Positions 43,969 through 52,904 of a stretch of DNA of 64,000 nucleotides are shown here, in pieces. This DNA is from JABCYV01 sp963696025 (GTDB lineage Bacteria; Acidobacteriota; Terriglobia; Terriglobales; Acidobacteriaceae). Position numbers and translations under genes: made by a program. Below the pieces are notes generated by a model. The model was not told the DNA's origin. It worked only from the letters and a program-made list of their open reading frames with translations, and searched no databases. Every line of letters begins with the position of its first letter. The stretch's first letter is position 1. The DNA lies in the NCBI GenBank assembly GCA_963696025.1, contig CAVOII010000009.1, positions 307,562-371,561 of the forward strand, given 5' to 3'.

Positions 43969-45788
43969 ACTTGTACTATCGTGCAATCGGCTTCCCACTC
44001 ACCGTAATCGCTCTCGCTATCTTCTCCATCTCGCTCCCGAGTATTGCCCAGACCACTGCTGCTCAAGCGGCTTACGCGCAGGCTCTCGATCTTCTTCGAA
44101 ACGGTAAGAATGCTGACGCGCTAGCAGTAGTCGACGCCGCTATTGACGCAGGGGCGCGTGACCCGTCTCTCTACAATCTCAAGGGTCTTGCCGCCAGCGA
44201 ACTCGGCCGCAATCAGGAGGCGGAGGAAAGCTTTCGAACCCTGACCCGTCTCGCGCCAAAGTCGGCCATGGGATACAACAACCTTGGGGTGTTGTTTTCG
44301 AAGCTTGGCCGCAATCAAGATGCCGTGAATGCCTTTCGCGAAGCGCAGACACGAGAACCGCAAAACTTTACCGCGTTGCTGGGACTTGGTACCTCTTTCG
44401 CCGCACTCCACCAATATGCCGAAGCCGTCAGTTATCTCCAAAGGGCATGGAATGTCCGTCAAGGAGACTTTCAGGCGGGATATGAGTGGGCGCTCGCGCT
44501 GCAAAAAGCAAAACAAGCTGCAGCGGCAAAGAGCGTTCTGAATCGAATGTTGCCACCTGAGCAACCTGAATTGGGGGCGAAGTATTACTCATTAGCCGGA
44601 GTCGTCGCTGAAGACTTAAAGGATACAACTGCAGCTTCGCAGTTTTATCGGCGTGCCTACGCGAACAATCCCAACTCGTATGAAATCTATCTGGCGCTGG
44701 TACGCGTGACTCTTTCCGCAAAACCTGGTGGCTCCCAAGAAAACTTGCCGGCGGCGCCCGAGAATCTCTCTGCGGCCCAAGACCTCGAACTCGGACGTCT
44801 TCTTGCCTCGTCCGACGCGTACCAGGAAGCGATCCCGCGTTTTGAGGAGGCCCTACAGCGGGACCCATCCAGCGAGGCCGCGGCGCTGAATCTCGCCCTT
44901 GCATACAAGGACGTCGGTAAGTCTGGGGCAGCGATGGATCTGATCCGACGAACGCTGCAGCGACGACCTTCGGCCGAGCTCTATCACCTGCTAGCGACCG
45001 TGGACGAGGAATCGGGACAATATGTGGAAGCTGCTCAGAGCTATCAGCGCGCCGTGGAACTCGATCCCACCAACGAGCAGTATTACTTCGACCTTGGCAT
45101 GGAGTATCTGGCGCACTTTACCTTTGGGCCGGCGGTCGAGGTCTTTCGGGTTGGCACCGAGAAATTCCCCACTTCGTCACGGCAATATCTAGGGTTGGCC
45201 TACAGTCACTACGCGGTACGGGACTATAAGGATGCAGCGGATGGCTTCACGAAGGCCCTCGAAATCGACCCGGACTCTCCGGCGGTCTTTCAGGCTTGGA
45301 ATACCGTCCTGAGTTTTCTGGCGCCTCAGGACTGGGAAGCCTTACTTCCGCGTTTGAATCGTTTGGCTGCTGACCATCCGCAAAACCCGGAGCTTGCCTT
45401 CGGTTACGGTGCGGCTCTCTTACACTCGGAACTTGCCAAGGGAGATGAGGCCGCGTTTGATCGGCCGCAGACTCTTCTCGAGAAGGCAGCGCGATTGCGG
45501 CCGCAATTCGCGGCGGCGCACCTCGAATTGGGCGGTCTTTACGCGGCAAAAAAGCAGGATCAGAAGGCCGTCGACGAATATCTTGAGGTGATTCGCGATG
45601 ATCCGAAGTCCGATATCGCGCACTATCGACTGGGCCAAGTCTATCGAAAGATGAATAAGATGGAGTTGGCGACCCAGGAACTCGCCCGCTACCAGGAGCT
45701 GTCTAGCCTACATCAGGAAGAACTTAAACGTAACCGCAGCGGTATCCAGCAGTTCGTCCTTTCACAACCTGTTAAGCCCGACCATTAG
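43965..45788 (+). CDS. Secreted TPR-repeat protein
   Basis: 607 residues if started at TTG 43965, which overlaps the upstream TGA (TTGA) and has AGGAAG in place; a second TTG at 43971 is also possible. The open frame continues upstream inside the CRTAC1 gene but that part is a shadow. Signal peptide (LTVIALAIFSISLPSIAQ), then at least ten TPR units (YNLKGLAASELGRNQEAEESFRTL, YYFDLGMEYLAHFTFGPAVEVF). TPRs mediate protein binding; the partner is probably the coupled CRTAC1 protein or receptor (inference). Confidence 0.85.
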   Translation: MNLYYRAIGFPLTVIALAIFSISLPSIAQTTAAQAAYAQALDLLRNGKNADALAVVDAAIDAGARDPSLYNLKGLAASELGRNQEAEESFRTLTRLAPKSAMGYNNLGVLFSKLGRNQDAVNAFREAQTREPQNFTALLGLGTSFAALHQYAEAVSYLQRAWNVRQGDFQAGYEWALALQKAKQAAAAKSVLNRMLPPEQPELGAKYYSLAGVVAEDLKDTTAASQFYRRAYANNPNSYEIYLALVRVTLSAKPGGSQENLPAAPENLSAAQDLELGRLLASSDAYQEAIPRFEEALQRDPSSEAAALNLALAYKDVGKSGAAMDLIRRTLQRRPSAELYHLLATVDEESGQYVEAAQSYQRAVELDPTNEQYYFDLGMEYLAHFTFGPAVEVFRVGTEKFPTSSRQYLGLAYSHYAVRDYKDAADGFTKALEIDPDSPAVFQAWNTVLSFLAPQDWEALLPRLNRLAADHPQNPELAFGYGAALLHSELAKGDEAAFDRPQTLLEKAARLRPQFAAAHLELGGLYAAKKQDQKAVDEYLEVIRDDPKSDIAHYRLGQVYRKMNKMELATQELARYQELSSLHQEELKRNRSGIQQFVLSQPVKPDH

Positions 45789-45812
45789 CACACCGCTGAC
45801 TTGGTTCTGGCG

Positions 45813-46847
45813 TTACGCAGCGCGGGAAGCGCGGGTTCGGTTTTGTACCACCACTGCCCGCCCTTCGCGATAGGAACGCTCAGCGGCCGCTGCTACGGCA
45901 ACTGCCTGGCGCCCGTCGAATCCGTCTACCTTCGGCTCGCGGTCAGCCCGAATCGTTTGCACAAAGTCACGCATTTCGTTGAGGTAACCATCCGCAAAGC
46001 GAACCAGGAAATGATCCACCACGTCGGTTTTCGCCCCCGCTGCCGTCAGTACTACTTCGGCGGTCTGCTGCAGATATCCCATAATAATGGTACCCTTCGA
46101 ACCAACAATCTCCGTGCGAACGTCATAGCCGTAGCCGGATTGCATGTAGTTTTCGACAGCGCCAAGCGTTCCTCGCGAAAATTTCATGTTGAGCAGGGCC
46201 GTGTCAATGTCGTTGAACTGGGCGATCTCTGGAAAGACGAGGACCGCGCCATACGCGTGGATCTCGGCAATCTCGTCGTTCATAAGCCAGCGGCCCAGAT
46301 CAAACTCGTGGACGGTGGAATCCTGAAAAAACATCCCGTTGACACCGCTCGCCATGTAACTGACCGGCGGGGGCGAGGGATCGCGAGCGAGCGACTTGAA
46401 GATCACAGGGTCGCCAATCTCGCCCGCCTCGATTCGTTTCTTGGCCTTTACATTGGGAGGGTCGTAGCGGCGCACATGCCCAACCTGGACCCGTACTCCC
46501 GCCTTCCTGGTGACATCCAGCAACTCGTCTGCTTCCTCGACCGTCAGCGTGAAGGGCTTCTCGCAGAAGATATCCTTGCTGGCCTGAGCACAGACGCGCA
46601 CTGCGGCACCATGGAATTTCGCAGGAGTCACGATCACGATGGCATTGATATCCTTACGCTCGACGAGAGCCTCGATACTGTTGTAGAAGTGCTCGATTTC
46701 AAGTTCGGCGGCGACCTCCTGGGCGCGCTTCAAATCGGCGTCGGCTACTGCAATGAGTTGAGCCTCCGGAATCAAACGGCGGATATTCCGGGCATGTTGC
46801 TTACCCATTGTGCCAACCCCGACAACTCCCATGCCCAACTTCGCCAT
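45813..46847 (-). CDS. Second inositol dehydrogenase-like Gfo/Idh/MocA oxidoreductase
   Basis: 344 residues, same length and layout as iolG at 33135: NAD site GVVGVGTMGKQHARNIRRL, CEKPFTL, RRYDPPNVKAKKRIEAGEIGDP and the loop QDSTVHEFDLGRWLMN. Shared stretches (YGYDVRTEIVGSKG, RFADGYLNEMRDFVQT) mark it as a close paralogue. It may use another inositol isomer or an inosamine. Last gene of the minus-strand operon led by the zinc dehydrogenase; 16 bases after the broken Gfo/Idh gene. It converges on the TPR gene. Confidence 0.9.
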   Translation of the reverse strand: MAKLGMGVVGVGTMGKQHARNIRRLIPEAQLIAVADADLKRAQEVAAELEIEHFYNSIEALVERKDINAIVIVTPAKFHGAAVRVCAQASKDIFCEKPFTLTVEEADELLDVTRKAGVRVQVGHVRRYDPPNVKAKKRIEAGEIGDPVIFKSLARDPSPPPVSYMASGVNGMFFQDSTVHEFDLGRWLMNDEIAEIHAYGAVLVFPEIAQFNDIDTALLNMKFSRGTLGAVENYMQSGYGYDVRTEIVGSKGTIIMGYLQQTAEVVLTAAGAKTDVVDHFLVRFADGYLNEMRDFVQTIRADREPKVDGFDGRQAVAVAAAAERSYREGRAVVVQNRTRASRAA

Positions 46848-46863
46848 GATCGTCCTCTTCCGG

Positions 46864-47797
46864 TCAGTATTTGATTCTCACCGAACCATTTTTCCTCGCC
46901 GCTTGATAGATCGCATCAATGATGACGAGGTCTCGCAGACCCTGTTCGCCGTCGGGCTCTGATTTGCGGCCTTTCTTGATGCAAGTCGCAAAGTAATCCA
47001 GTTCCAGAGCGAATTCATCAATGGGCTTGAAGGTCTTCTGCAACCAGTGACCTGAAATTTTCCCAGTGAGTCTGCGCTCCTCCTCAAAAGCGAATACGGG
47101 AGACAAAGCAGCCCAGCCCTTTTCACCGTGAACGTGAACGAAAGAAGAAAAAGCTGCGCTGTAAGCCGCTGTTCCTTGCAGGATGAGGCCGCTGGGAAAG
47201 TCCAGACGGAATGCAACACCCTCTTCGACCTCTTTATACCGCCTTCCGTCACGGACCCAGGTCACAGCGCTGGCCGCAACTGGGTCTTCGTCCACCAACC
47301 AGCGGCTGGTATTCACACAGTAGACTCCAAGGTCTGTTAAGGGACCCCCGCCGCACGCCGGTTGAGATCATTTTCTTGAGCATCAGCGTGCTGGGTTCGA
47401 AGTACTTTCGATAGGCGGTCATGAACAGCACTTTGCCACGGCGACAGGCTCCGACCATGTTTCGAGCCTGTTGGACGCTGGCGGCCAAAGGCTTTTCGCT
47501 GATTACATGCTTGCCGGCTTTTGCCGCCTGGACCGCGTATTTCTCGTGCTCGCCCGGCGGGGTTGCGATATAGACTGCCTCGATCTGAGGGTTCTGCAGG
47601 CATTCAGAAAACTCATCGTAGGTGAACGCTTGACTAGCGTTGAACTGTAGTGCGAGCGTCCAGGCTTTTTCCTTGCGGCCACTAACAACCGCAACCAACG
47701 CAGCTTTCTTGCTATGGGCAAACGCCGGCAGCACCGCGACTTGAGAAATGCTTCCCAGACCGACCACCGCGAACCCGATTCGTTTTCCCGGTGACAT
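46864..47797 (-). pseudogene. Gfo/Idh/MocA oxidoreductase inactivated by a ~90-bp out-of-frame deletion
   Basis: The N-terminal part (47797 to about 47343) reads GFAVVGLGSISQVAVLPAF, EKPLAAS and YRKYFEPSTLMLKKMISTG. Then the frame changes; LTDLGVYCVNTSRWL and the C-terminal half continue in another frame to 46864. Against the intact paralogue at 36579-37610, about 30 codons between STG and the GGGxLxDLG motif are missing and the reading frame is lost, so the deletion is not a multiple of three. A sequencing error cannot easily remove ~90 bases. Both halves remain otherwise well conserved, so the loss looks recent. Confidence 0.88.
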
Positions 47798-47836
47798 TGA
47801 AAGATTCCCCTGGACTGCAGCGCTGCCGCCCTCCCC

Positions 47837-49135
47837 TCAGCTTTCCCGGTCGGCGCGGCTCATGCCCTGGGCCTTGATGGCGCGGTGTTCGAGTCCTCTA
47901 AGTTCTTCGATGTTCTCGAGTACCTTGAAAATCGCGCCCGCAATGCTATCGACGTTTTCCTTGCCGCCGAGAAAAAGATGATGCGAGAACCAGATCGCCT
48001 CGTGGTATGCGGCGCGCTCCGAAACAGGGCATTTGTACATCTTTCGCAGATCGAGCGGCGCGGTCCGACCCCAGCTCAAAGCCGGAAAGTCCGCAGGATT
48101 CAGTGGGAACAGCGAGCTCTTATAGACCGGCTCGTAGAAAAGACCATCGCACGGTATGCCTTCCAACTGGAGCGCTGCGACAAAGGCGGCGCGCGGAATT
48201 TCTTTCATCTGCTCAGCAAAATATTTCATCACGTAACCATAAGGGGCCAGGCGTGTGATACGAGGTTCAGCCTTCAGCAATCCCAGGCCACGGGTATTTC
48301 CAAGGCGCGATTCAAAGTACGACATATTGGTCTGGCGAACCTGCGTCTGCTCAGGAAGGCGCTCAAGCTGCGCACCCAACACCGCGGCTTGAAATTCGCC
48401 CAGCCGGTAATTAAATCCGATTATGCGGTGATGGAACTTGTCAGTTACGCTGGCTCGTCCGGCATTGATGTAAGTCTGGACCCGCTCAATGTACTCAAGA
48501 TTGTTAGTGATGACGGCTCCGCCCTCGCCAGCCGTAATTAACTTACTTGATTGAAAACTGAAGGCACCCAGATCTCCAATCGAGCCCGCGCCCTGGTCAC
48601 GCCACATGCCTCCATGGGCGTGCGCACAGTCTTCGATAACTTTGAGTTTGTGCTTTTGAGCGAGGGGCATGATCACATCGAGGTCGGCAAATCTCATGCC
48701 TAAGTGGACGGGAAGAATGGCACGGGTTTTAGGAGTGATCGCCTGCTCGATCAATTTGGCATCCAGGCAGTAGGTGTCGGGGTCGATGTCGACGAAAACT
48801 GGAACCGCGTTGACCAGCAACACAGGCCCTACCGTTCCCTCCCAGGTGTAGGCGGGGACGATTACCTCGTCGCCAGGGCGAATGTCGATTGCTTTAAGAG
48901 CCGCTTGGATCGCCACCGTGCCGGTATTCACGCATTGACCGTATTTGGCGGTGTGGAACTCGGCAAACTTCTTGGCAAACGCGTCTGCGTGCTTGCCGGG
49001 GAAGGGCTGGCCGCCCCAGTTGTGATTGGTCAGAACATCTTCGAGACCCTGCCGCTCTCGTTCGGTGTACATCGGCCAGGCGTCAAAGCGCTTTTTTCGA
49101 CTCGGCTCGCCGCCAGTGATAGCCAGTTTCCCCAT
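47837..49135 (-). CDS. DegT/DnrJ/EryC1-family aminotransferase, scyllo-inosose aminotransferase-like
   Basis: 432 residues from ATG 49135 (AAGGAGAA upstream). PLP-binding residues are in VIEDCAHAHGG (Asp169) and SFQSSKLITAGEGG (Lys198). Stretches such as PVFVDIDPDTYCLDAKLIEQAIT and a C-terminal CPVSERA resemble L-glutamine:(2-deoxy-)scyllo-inosose aminotransferases and AHBA-synthase relatives more than sugar aminotransferases. In a region that makes scyllo-inosose, it may form or consume scyllo-inosamine. Second gene of the minus-strand operon. Confidence 0.9.
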   Translation of the reverse strand: MGKLAITGGEPSRKKRFDAWPMYTERERQGLEDVLTNHNWGGQPFPGKHADAFAKKFAEFHTAKYGQCVNTGTVAIQAALKAIDIRPGDEVIVPAYTWEGTVGPVLLVNAVPVFVDIDPDTYCLDAKLIEQAITPKTRAILPVHLGMRFADLDVIMPLAQKHKLKVIEDCAHAHGGMWRDQGAGSIGDLGAFSFQSSKLITAGEGGAVITNNLEYIERVQTYINAGRASVTDKFHHRIIGFNYRLGEFQAAVLGAQLERLPEQTQVRQTNMSYFESRLGNTRGLGLLKAEPRITRLAPYGYVMKYFAEQMKEIPRAAFVAALQLEGIPCDGLFYEPVYKSSLFPLNPADFPALSWGRTAPLDLRKMYKCPVSERAAYHEAIWFSHHLFLGGKENVDSIAGAIFKVLENIEELRGLEHRAIKAQGMSRADRES

Positions 49136-49196
49136 CGGAAATTCTCCTTGGAAATACGTAATTGTGAACCGCACTGAATTTGGTTGGAATTCGGCG

Positions 49197-50357
49197 TCAG
49201 GCCCAAGGTGCGATTGCAACCTTCATGGAATCCGGCGCAATTGATTTGTGCACCGCGGCTTCAACGTCACGCAGCGGATAGCGGTGTGAAACAAATTCTC
49301 GCAGTGGATACGTGCGCATATAACGGGCCATCTGGCGCATGCTGGGACCGTAACTCGCGGGTTCCTCACCGCCAACGCCCAGAATCCGCACACTCTTTGA
49401 ACACAGGTGCCGATGAGGGCTTATGGGTACTTCGCCCAAGTCGGAAAAGTTACCGGCCTCAACCAGTAGTCCTCCCAGTCTGAGCATTTCGAGCCCTTCA
49501 GGCACGGCTTGCGGAACGCCCGCCGTTTCGATCACCAGGTCGGCGCCCCGGCCATGGGTCAGGTCGCGAACAAATTGCAGCCGGTCAGCCAAAGTGGTGT
49601 TGGCAACGTTGAGAACATGGTCAGCCCCCAGCCGCTTGGCAAACTGCAAGCGATAATCGGAGAGATCGACCGCAACAATGTTTCCTGCTCCCAGCATGCG
49701 AGCCTTCATCAAGAAGCACATACCGAGCGGTCCCACGCCAAGAATCACGACGGTATCGTCGAAGAGAAAAGCCTCGCTGGGAAAGGCAGACATCTGCTTG
49801 GCGCGGTCGAGACCCACGGTCACCGCCATGACCTCGGTAAGGACTGCGACCTCGGAAGGCAGCTCGTCCGGAACCCTGACTAGAAAGCTTCTGGGAACTA
49901 TGTAGATGTACTGCGACCAGCCACCAAAGAGATAAGGCGGATCGGCGGCACACATGTTGTTGCCATAGTCTGTCATGTTCTGGCAGAAGTAGTAGGGAAA
50001 GTCGTGCCGGCAGTAATAACACTCTCCGCAAGAGACGTTCGCGCCCACGATGACCCGATCACCGACCTGGAGCGGGACGCCTTCGAAATCGGCATACTGT
50101 CCATTGCCGCCGATGGCCGCGACTGTGCCTACGTTTTCGTGGCCCTGAATAATGGGAAAGCGAATCTGTTTGCCATCTCCGCTGCCCGCGTATTGAGTGG
50201 TGTAGCCCTGGTAAGTGTGCTTGTCGGTGCCGCAGATCCCCGAGAGCTCCATCTTCACCAGAACACAGCCAGGCGCAGGCTCCGGCAGCGGGTACTCGCG
50301 GAGTTCGTACTGGCCAGGTTGGACCAGCGTAGCGGCGAGAACAGGTGCACTAGACAT
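49197..50357 (-). CDS. Zinc-dependent medium-chain alcohol dehydrogenase
   Basis: 386 residues. Catalytic zinc residues in SGICGTDKH (Cys42) and GHENVG (His73-Glu74); structural zinc lobe CGECYYCRHDFPYYFC; NAD site VVILGVGPLGMCFLMKARMLG. The GGNGQYADFEGVPL and SCGECYY stretches recall dehydrogenases of sorbitol or cyclitol metabolism, but no exact substrate can be given. First gene behind the promoter at 50421-50464, so it shares an operon with the aminotransferase and the second iolG. Confidence 0.92.
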   Translation of the reverse strand: MSSAPVLAATLVQPGQYELREYPLPEPAPGCVLVKMELSGICGTDKHTYQGYTTQYAGSGDGKQIRFPIIQGHENVGTVAAIGGNGQYADFEGVPLQVGDRVIVGANVSCGECYYCRHDFPYYFCQNMTDYGNNMCAADPPYLFGGWSQYIYIVPRSFLVRVPDELPSEVAVLTEVMAVTVGLDRAKQMSAFPSEAFLFDDTVVILGVGPLGMCFLMKARMLGAGNIVAVDLSDYRLQFAKRLGADHVLNVANTTLADRLQFVRDLTHGRGADLVIETAGVPQAVPEGLEMLRLGGLLVEAGNFSDLGEVPISPHRHLCSKSVRILGVGGEEPASYGPSMRQMARYMRTYPLREFVSHRYPLRDVEAAVHKSIAPDSMKVAIAPWA

Positions 50358-50420
50358 CGCTTCGGATACCTCGCGAAATGGCCTTGTCAGGCCTCAAACC
50401 AGCGCAAATTCATGTTTTGC

Positions 50421-50464
50421 AATAAGCGCTTAGAAAAGATATCGGCGGAGCTTTAGTTTGTCAA
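50421..50464 (-). promoter_or_regulatory. Promoter of dehydrogenase/aminotransferase operon with LacI-type operator
   Basis: On the minus strand TTGACA (50464-50459), a 17-base spacer, then TATCTT (50441-50436). The palindrome TAAGCGCTTA (core 50423-50432) lies right after the -10, at the start site. The arrangement is the same as at iolB and at the TonB receptor. The first start codon is about 65 bases further on. Confidence 0.75.
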
Positions 50465-50514
50465 GCCGACATTCATCGGCGCGCCTGGAATTTCCTGGAA
50501 GGGGAAACGTTGAT

Positions 50515-51651
50515 TCAATTGATGGAATCGAACCGCATGCGTTTCTGTTCCTGATCAGCCGCCTTGCGCTTCAACTCTTCGAAGGTTTGCAATTCTTTGC
50601 GCGCTTCCGTCATCTGACCGCGCTCTTTATATAGGCTGAAAAGAAGGTAGTGAGCTTCCTGCTCGTCGGGATTCGCTACCACGACCTGCTGCAGCAGTTT
50701 AACGGCCTCATCCACCTTGCCCTGGGTATGGTAAATCTTGGCCAGGTCGAGCCGGGCATCGGCGAGTCCGGGTTGGAGATCCAACGCCTGAGACAGGTAT
50801 TGTTGCGCGCTATCCAATTTATTCTGCTGCCGGTAAACGTCGCCGATGAGAAAGTCCGTCATTGCATCATTCGGCGAAATCTTCAGCTCCTCATTAAACT
50901 CCGCAAGGGCCTCATCAAGCCGCCCAGCTTCCCGATAGAGTAATCCCAGAGCATAGTGGAGACCTGCTATGTCAGGCTTCTGGGCGATGGCTTTTTTGTA
51001 CTCATTGATGGCCGCCGGCGTCATGCCCTGCTGGTGAAGCATCTCAGCCCTTAGCTGAAACATGCGGTATGAGTCCGGCGCAACTTTGGTCAACTGCACA
51101 AACGAATTCGAAGCTACGTAGACGGAAGCTTTCCCCTTAAAGTACAACGCGTCGGGACTGTTCGGTTCAAGTTCAGCCCAACGGCTGAGCAGCGCGAGAG
51201 CTTTGTCGTCCTTCTCCTGCCTCAGATAGGCCAGCCCCAGATGAGCCACCACTACCGGGTCGTCTTTCTTGGTTTGATAGGCTTTTTCGAGCAACGGAAT
51301 CGCCCGCTCAAGCTCCCCAGCATTGAAGTAGCTCAAGGCCAACAGAACCTGAGCATGATCGAGGTGAGGATCAAGTTCCAGTGCCTTCCCGAACTCGCTG
51401 ATCGCTCGCAGATAGCTGGCTTGCATATAGAGCGCCAAGCCAAGGTTGGAATGGGCTTCGGCCGACCGGGGATCCAGCTTGACGACCTGCTCATAGACTC
51501 TTTCTGCTCGATCGAATTGCTGTTCCCTGAGCGCGGCTCGCCCTTGCGAAGAAAGATCTGAAAGACTCGCCGATTGGGCTGCTCCCGGTTTCGCCAACAT
51601 CGAAAAGCAAAGGAGTGAGACTCCAAAAACCAGTAAGGAGACGTGCTTCAT
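50515..51651 (-). CDS. Secreted TPR-repeat protein
   Basis: 378 residues from ATG 51651 (AGGATATCA upstream); the open frame further upstream is a shadow inside the molybdopterin gene. Signal peptide (MKHVSLLVFGVSLLCFSMLA) followed by about nine TPR units (AEAHSNLGLALYMQASYLRAISEFGKALELDP, ADARLDLAKIYHTQGKVDEAVKLL). It ends in a charged coil. Resembles the TPR protein at 43965-45788 in type. It follows the molybdopterin enzyme by 43 bases and is likely co-transcribed. Confidence 0.88.
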   Translation of the reverse strand: MKHVSLLVFGVSLLCFSMLAKPGAAQSASLSDLSSQGRAALREQQFDRAERVYEQVVKLDPRSAEAHSNLGLALYMQASYLRAISEFGKALELDPHLDHAQVLLALSYFNAGELERAIPLLEKAYQTKKDDPVVVAHLGLAYLRQEKDDKALALLSRWAELEPNSPDALYFKGKASVYVASNSFVQLTKVAPDSYRMFQLRAEMLHQQGMTPAAINEYKKAIAQKPDIAGLHYALGLLYREAGRLDEALAEFNEELKISPNDAMTDFLIGDVYRQQNKLDSAQQYLSQALDLQPGLADARLDLAKIYHTQGKVDEAVKLLQQVVVANPDEQEAHYLLFSLYKERGQMTEARKELQTFEELKRKAADQEQKRMRFDSIN

Positions 51652-51694
51652 TGATATCCTCGAACACTCTGCAAAGCGAACAGAACCCGACTGC

Positions 51695-52816
51695 TCACGA
51701 CCGAACGGTGACACTGATTCGATGAGGAGTGTTGAGCTCGTACGCATCTTTCCGATCGGGGTCGCGGATGTCCGGTTGAGTGTGGCCAACATTATCGGTT
51801 GCGCGAACCTCCAGCGTGTGCTGTCCGGGACGCGCGATTTGCCAGTCATAGGTCCAAGGTGTCCACACCATGGCCACAGCTGGAGCCGAAAGGATTGCGG
51901 ATTGCCAGGGTCCACTCGGATCGACTCGCAACTCAACTTTGGCGATGTTACCTTCTCCAGCCCAGGCCGCACCCTCCACTCGATATGTCTTGCCGCGAAT
52001 CTCCTCACCTTCGGACGGGCGAAGGATTTTTGCGCTAACGAGCATTCGTGTGATCGGCCGCCGTTCGCCATTCGTCTTAACTGACACGTACTCTTCCTGC
52101 TGAAAGAATCCTTGAAAGGGCTGGTCCGAGATCTCAACGCGAGTCAACCATTTCACCGAGTCCATCCCGTACCAGCCCGGAACTACCGCGCGCAATGGGA
52201 ACCCGTGATCAGCCGGTAATGGCTCACCGTTCATCTCATACGCCAGCAGCGTGGAGAGATCCATTGCCTTCTCCAGCGGAATGGCCCGAGCAAAGTGAGT
52301 ACCCGCTGGCACGTTCTCTCCGTCGCCGAAATCAGCCCCATGAAAGACCGCTGTGGTTGCGCCCGGTCGTACTCCAGCCTGCTTGAGTAACTCCGCCAAA
52401 GGCACTCCGGACCACGCGGCTGTACCCACACCAGTGCCGCCTGAGCGGTTTCCTGCGCACTCCACAGTAAACACGCGGCGAACAGAGGAAGTCAGCAGTA
52501 GGTCTGAATATGACAGCTTGAGCGGCTTGGAAACGATGCCACTGATTTCGAGACTCCAAGCTTCACTGTTGATCTTCGGCGTAGCAAAATGATTGCGCAC
52601 GAAAAAGTCGACGTTTGCAGTGATCAGTTCCTTGCTGGTTTCATTCGAAGCCGCCCGGCCTCCGAGACTGGGTGGGCGACTTAGGCGCGGCAGTCGCGCC
52701 ATGGCGCTTACATAACCTGAGGCCAACCCACCGGCGACGACAGCTCCCCGCAAGAATTCGCGTCGGCTGATACTCTTCGCAAAACGGGCTTTGACAACGT
52801 CAACCAGGCGATTCAT
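51695..52816 (-). CDS. Tat-exported sulfite oxidase-like molybdopterin enzyme
   Basis: 373 residues. Tat signal SRREFLRGAVVAGG, then the sulfite-oxidase molybdopterin-binding domain (about 60-250) with the molybdenum-ligand Cys in FTVECAGNRSGG and AVVPGWYGMDSVKWLTRVEI, and a C-terminal Mo-co dimerisation Ig domain (about 270-370, YRVEGAAWAGEGNIAKVELRVD). It should oxidise or reduce a small sulfur or similar compound in the periplasm. The ATG at 52816 has no ribosome site but is the only start that keeps the Tat signal. An operator-like palindrome abuts it. Confidence 0.92.
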   Translation of the reverse strand: MNRLVDVVKARFAKSISRREFLRGAVVAGGLASGYVSAMARLPRLSRPPSLGGRAASNETSKELITANVDFFVRNHFATPKINSEAWSLEISGIVSKPLKLSYSDLLLTSSVRRVFTVECAGNRSGGTGVGTAAWSGVPLAELLKQAGVRPGATTAVFHGADFGDGENVPAGTHFARAIPLEKAMDLSTLLAYEMNGEPLPADHGFPLRAVVPGWYGMDSVKWLTRVEISDQPFQGFFQQEEYVSVKTNGERRPITRMLVSAKILRPSEGEEIRGKTYRVEGAAWAGEGNIAKVELRVDPSGPWQSAILSAPAVAMVWTPWTYDWQIARPGQHTLEVRATDNVGHTQPDIRDPDRKDAYELNTPHRISVTVRS

Positions 52817-52827
52817 ATAAGCGCTAT
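52817..52827. promoter_or_regulatory. Weak LacI-operator-like palindrome
   Basis: ATAAGCGCTAT, directly upstream of the sulfite-oxidase-like ATG and before the divergent hydrolase gene. The core AAGCGCT matches the other sites but no -35/-10 could be recognised at a suitable distance. Confidence 0.35.
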
Positions 52828-52904
52828 GGATGACAAATTACTTTAGCGGAGTTTCATTTGTCCACAGAAGTTATTCTCGTCTTCGAATGTCTGGAGATAA
52901 GAGC

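Noticed and set aside
45801..46874. 357-codon plus-strand frame
   Set aside because: Antisense to the second iolG-like gene, whose motifs are unambiguous.
49084..49094. CAAAGCGCTTT, similar to the LacI operators
   Set aside because: It is inside the aminotransferase coding sequence (Lys-Lys-Arg-Phe codons) with no promoter beside it; probably chance.
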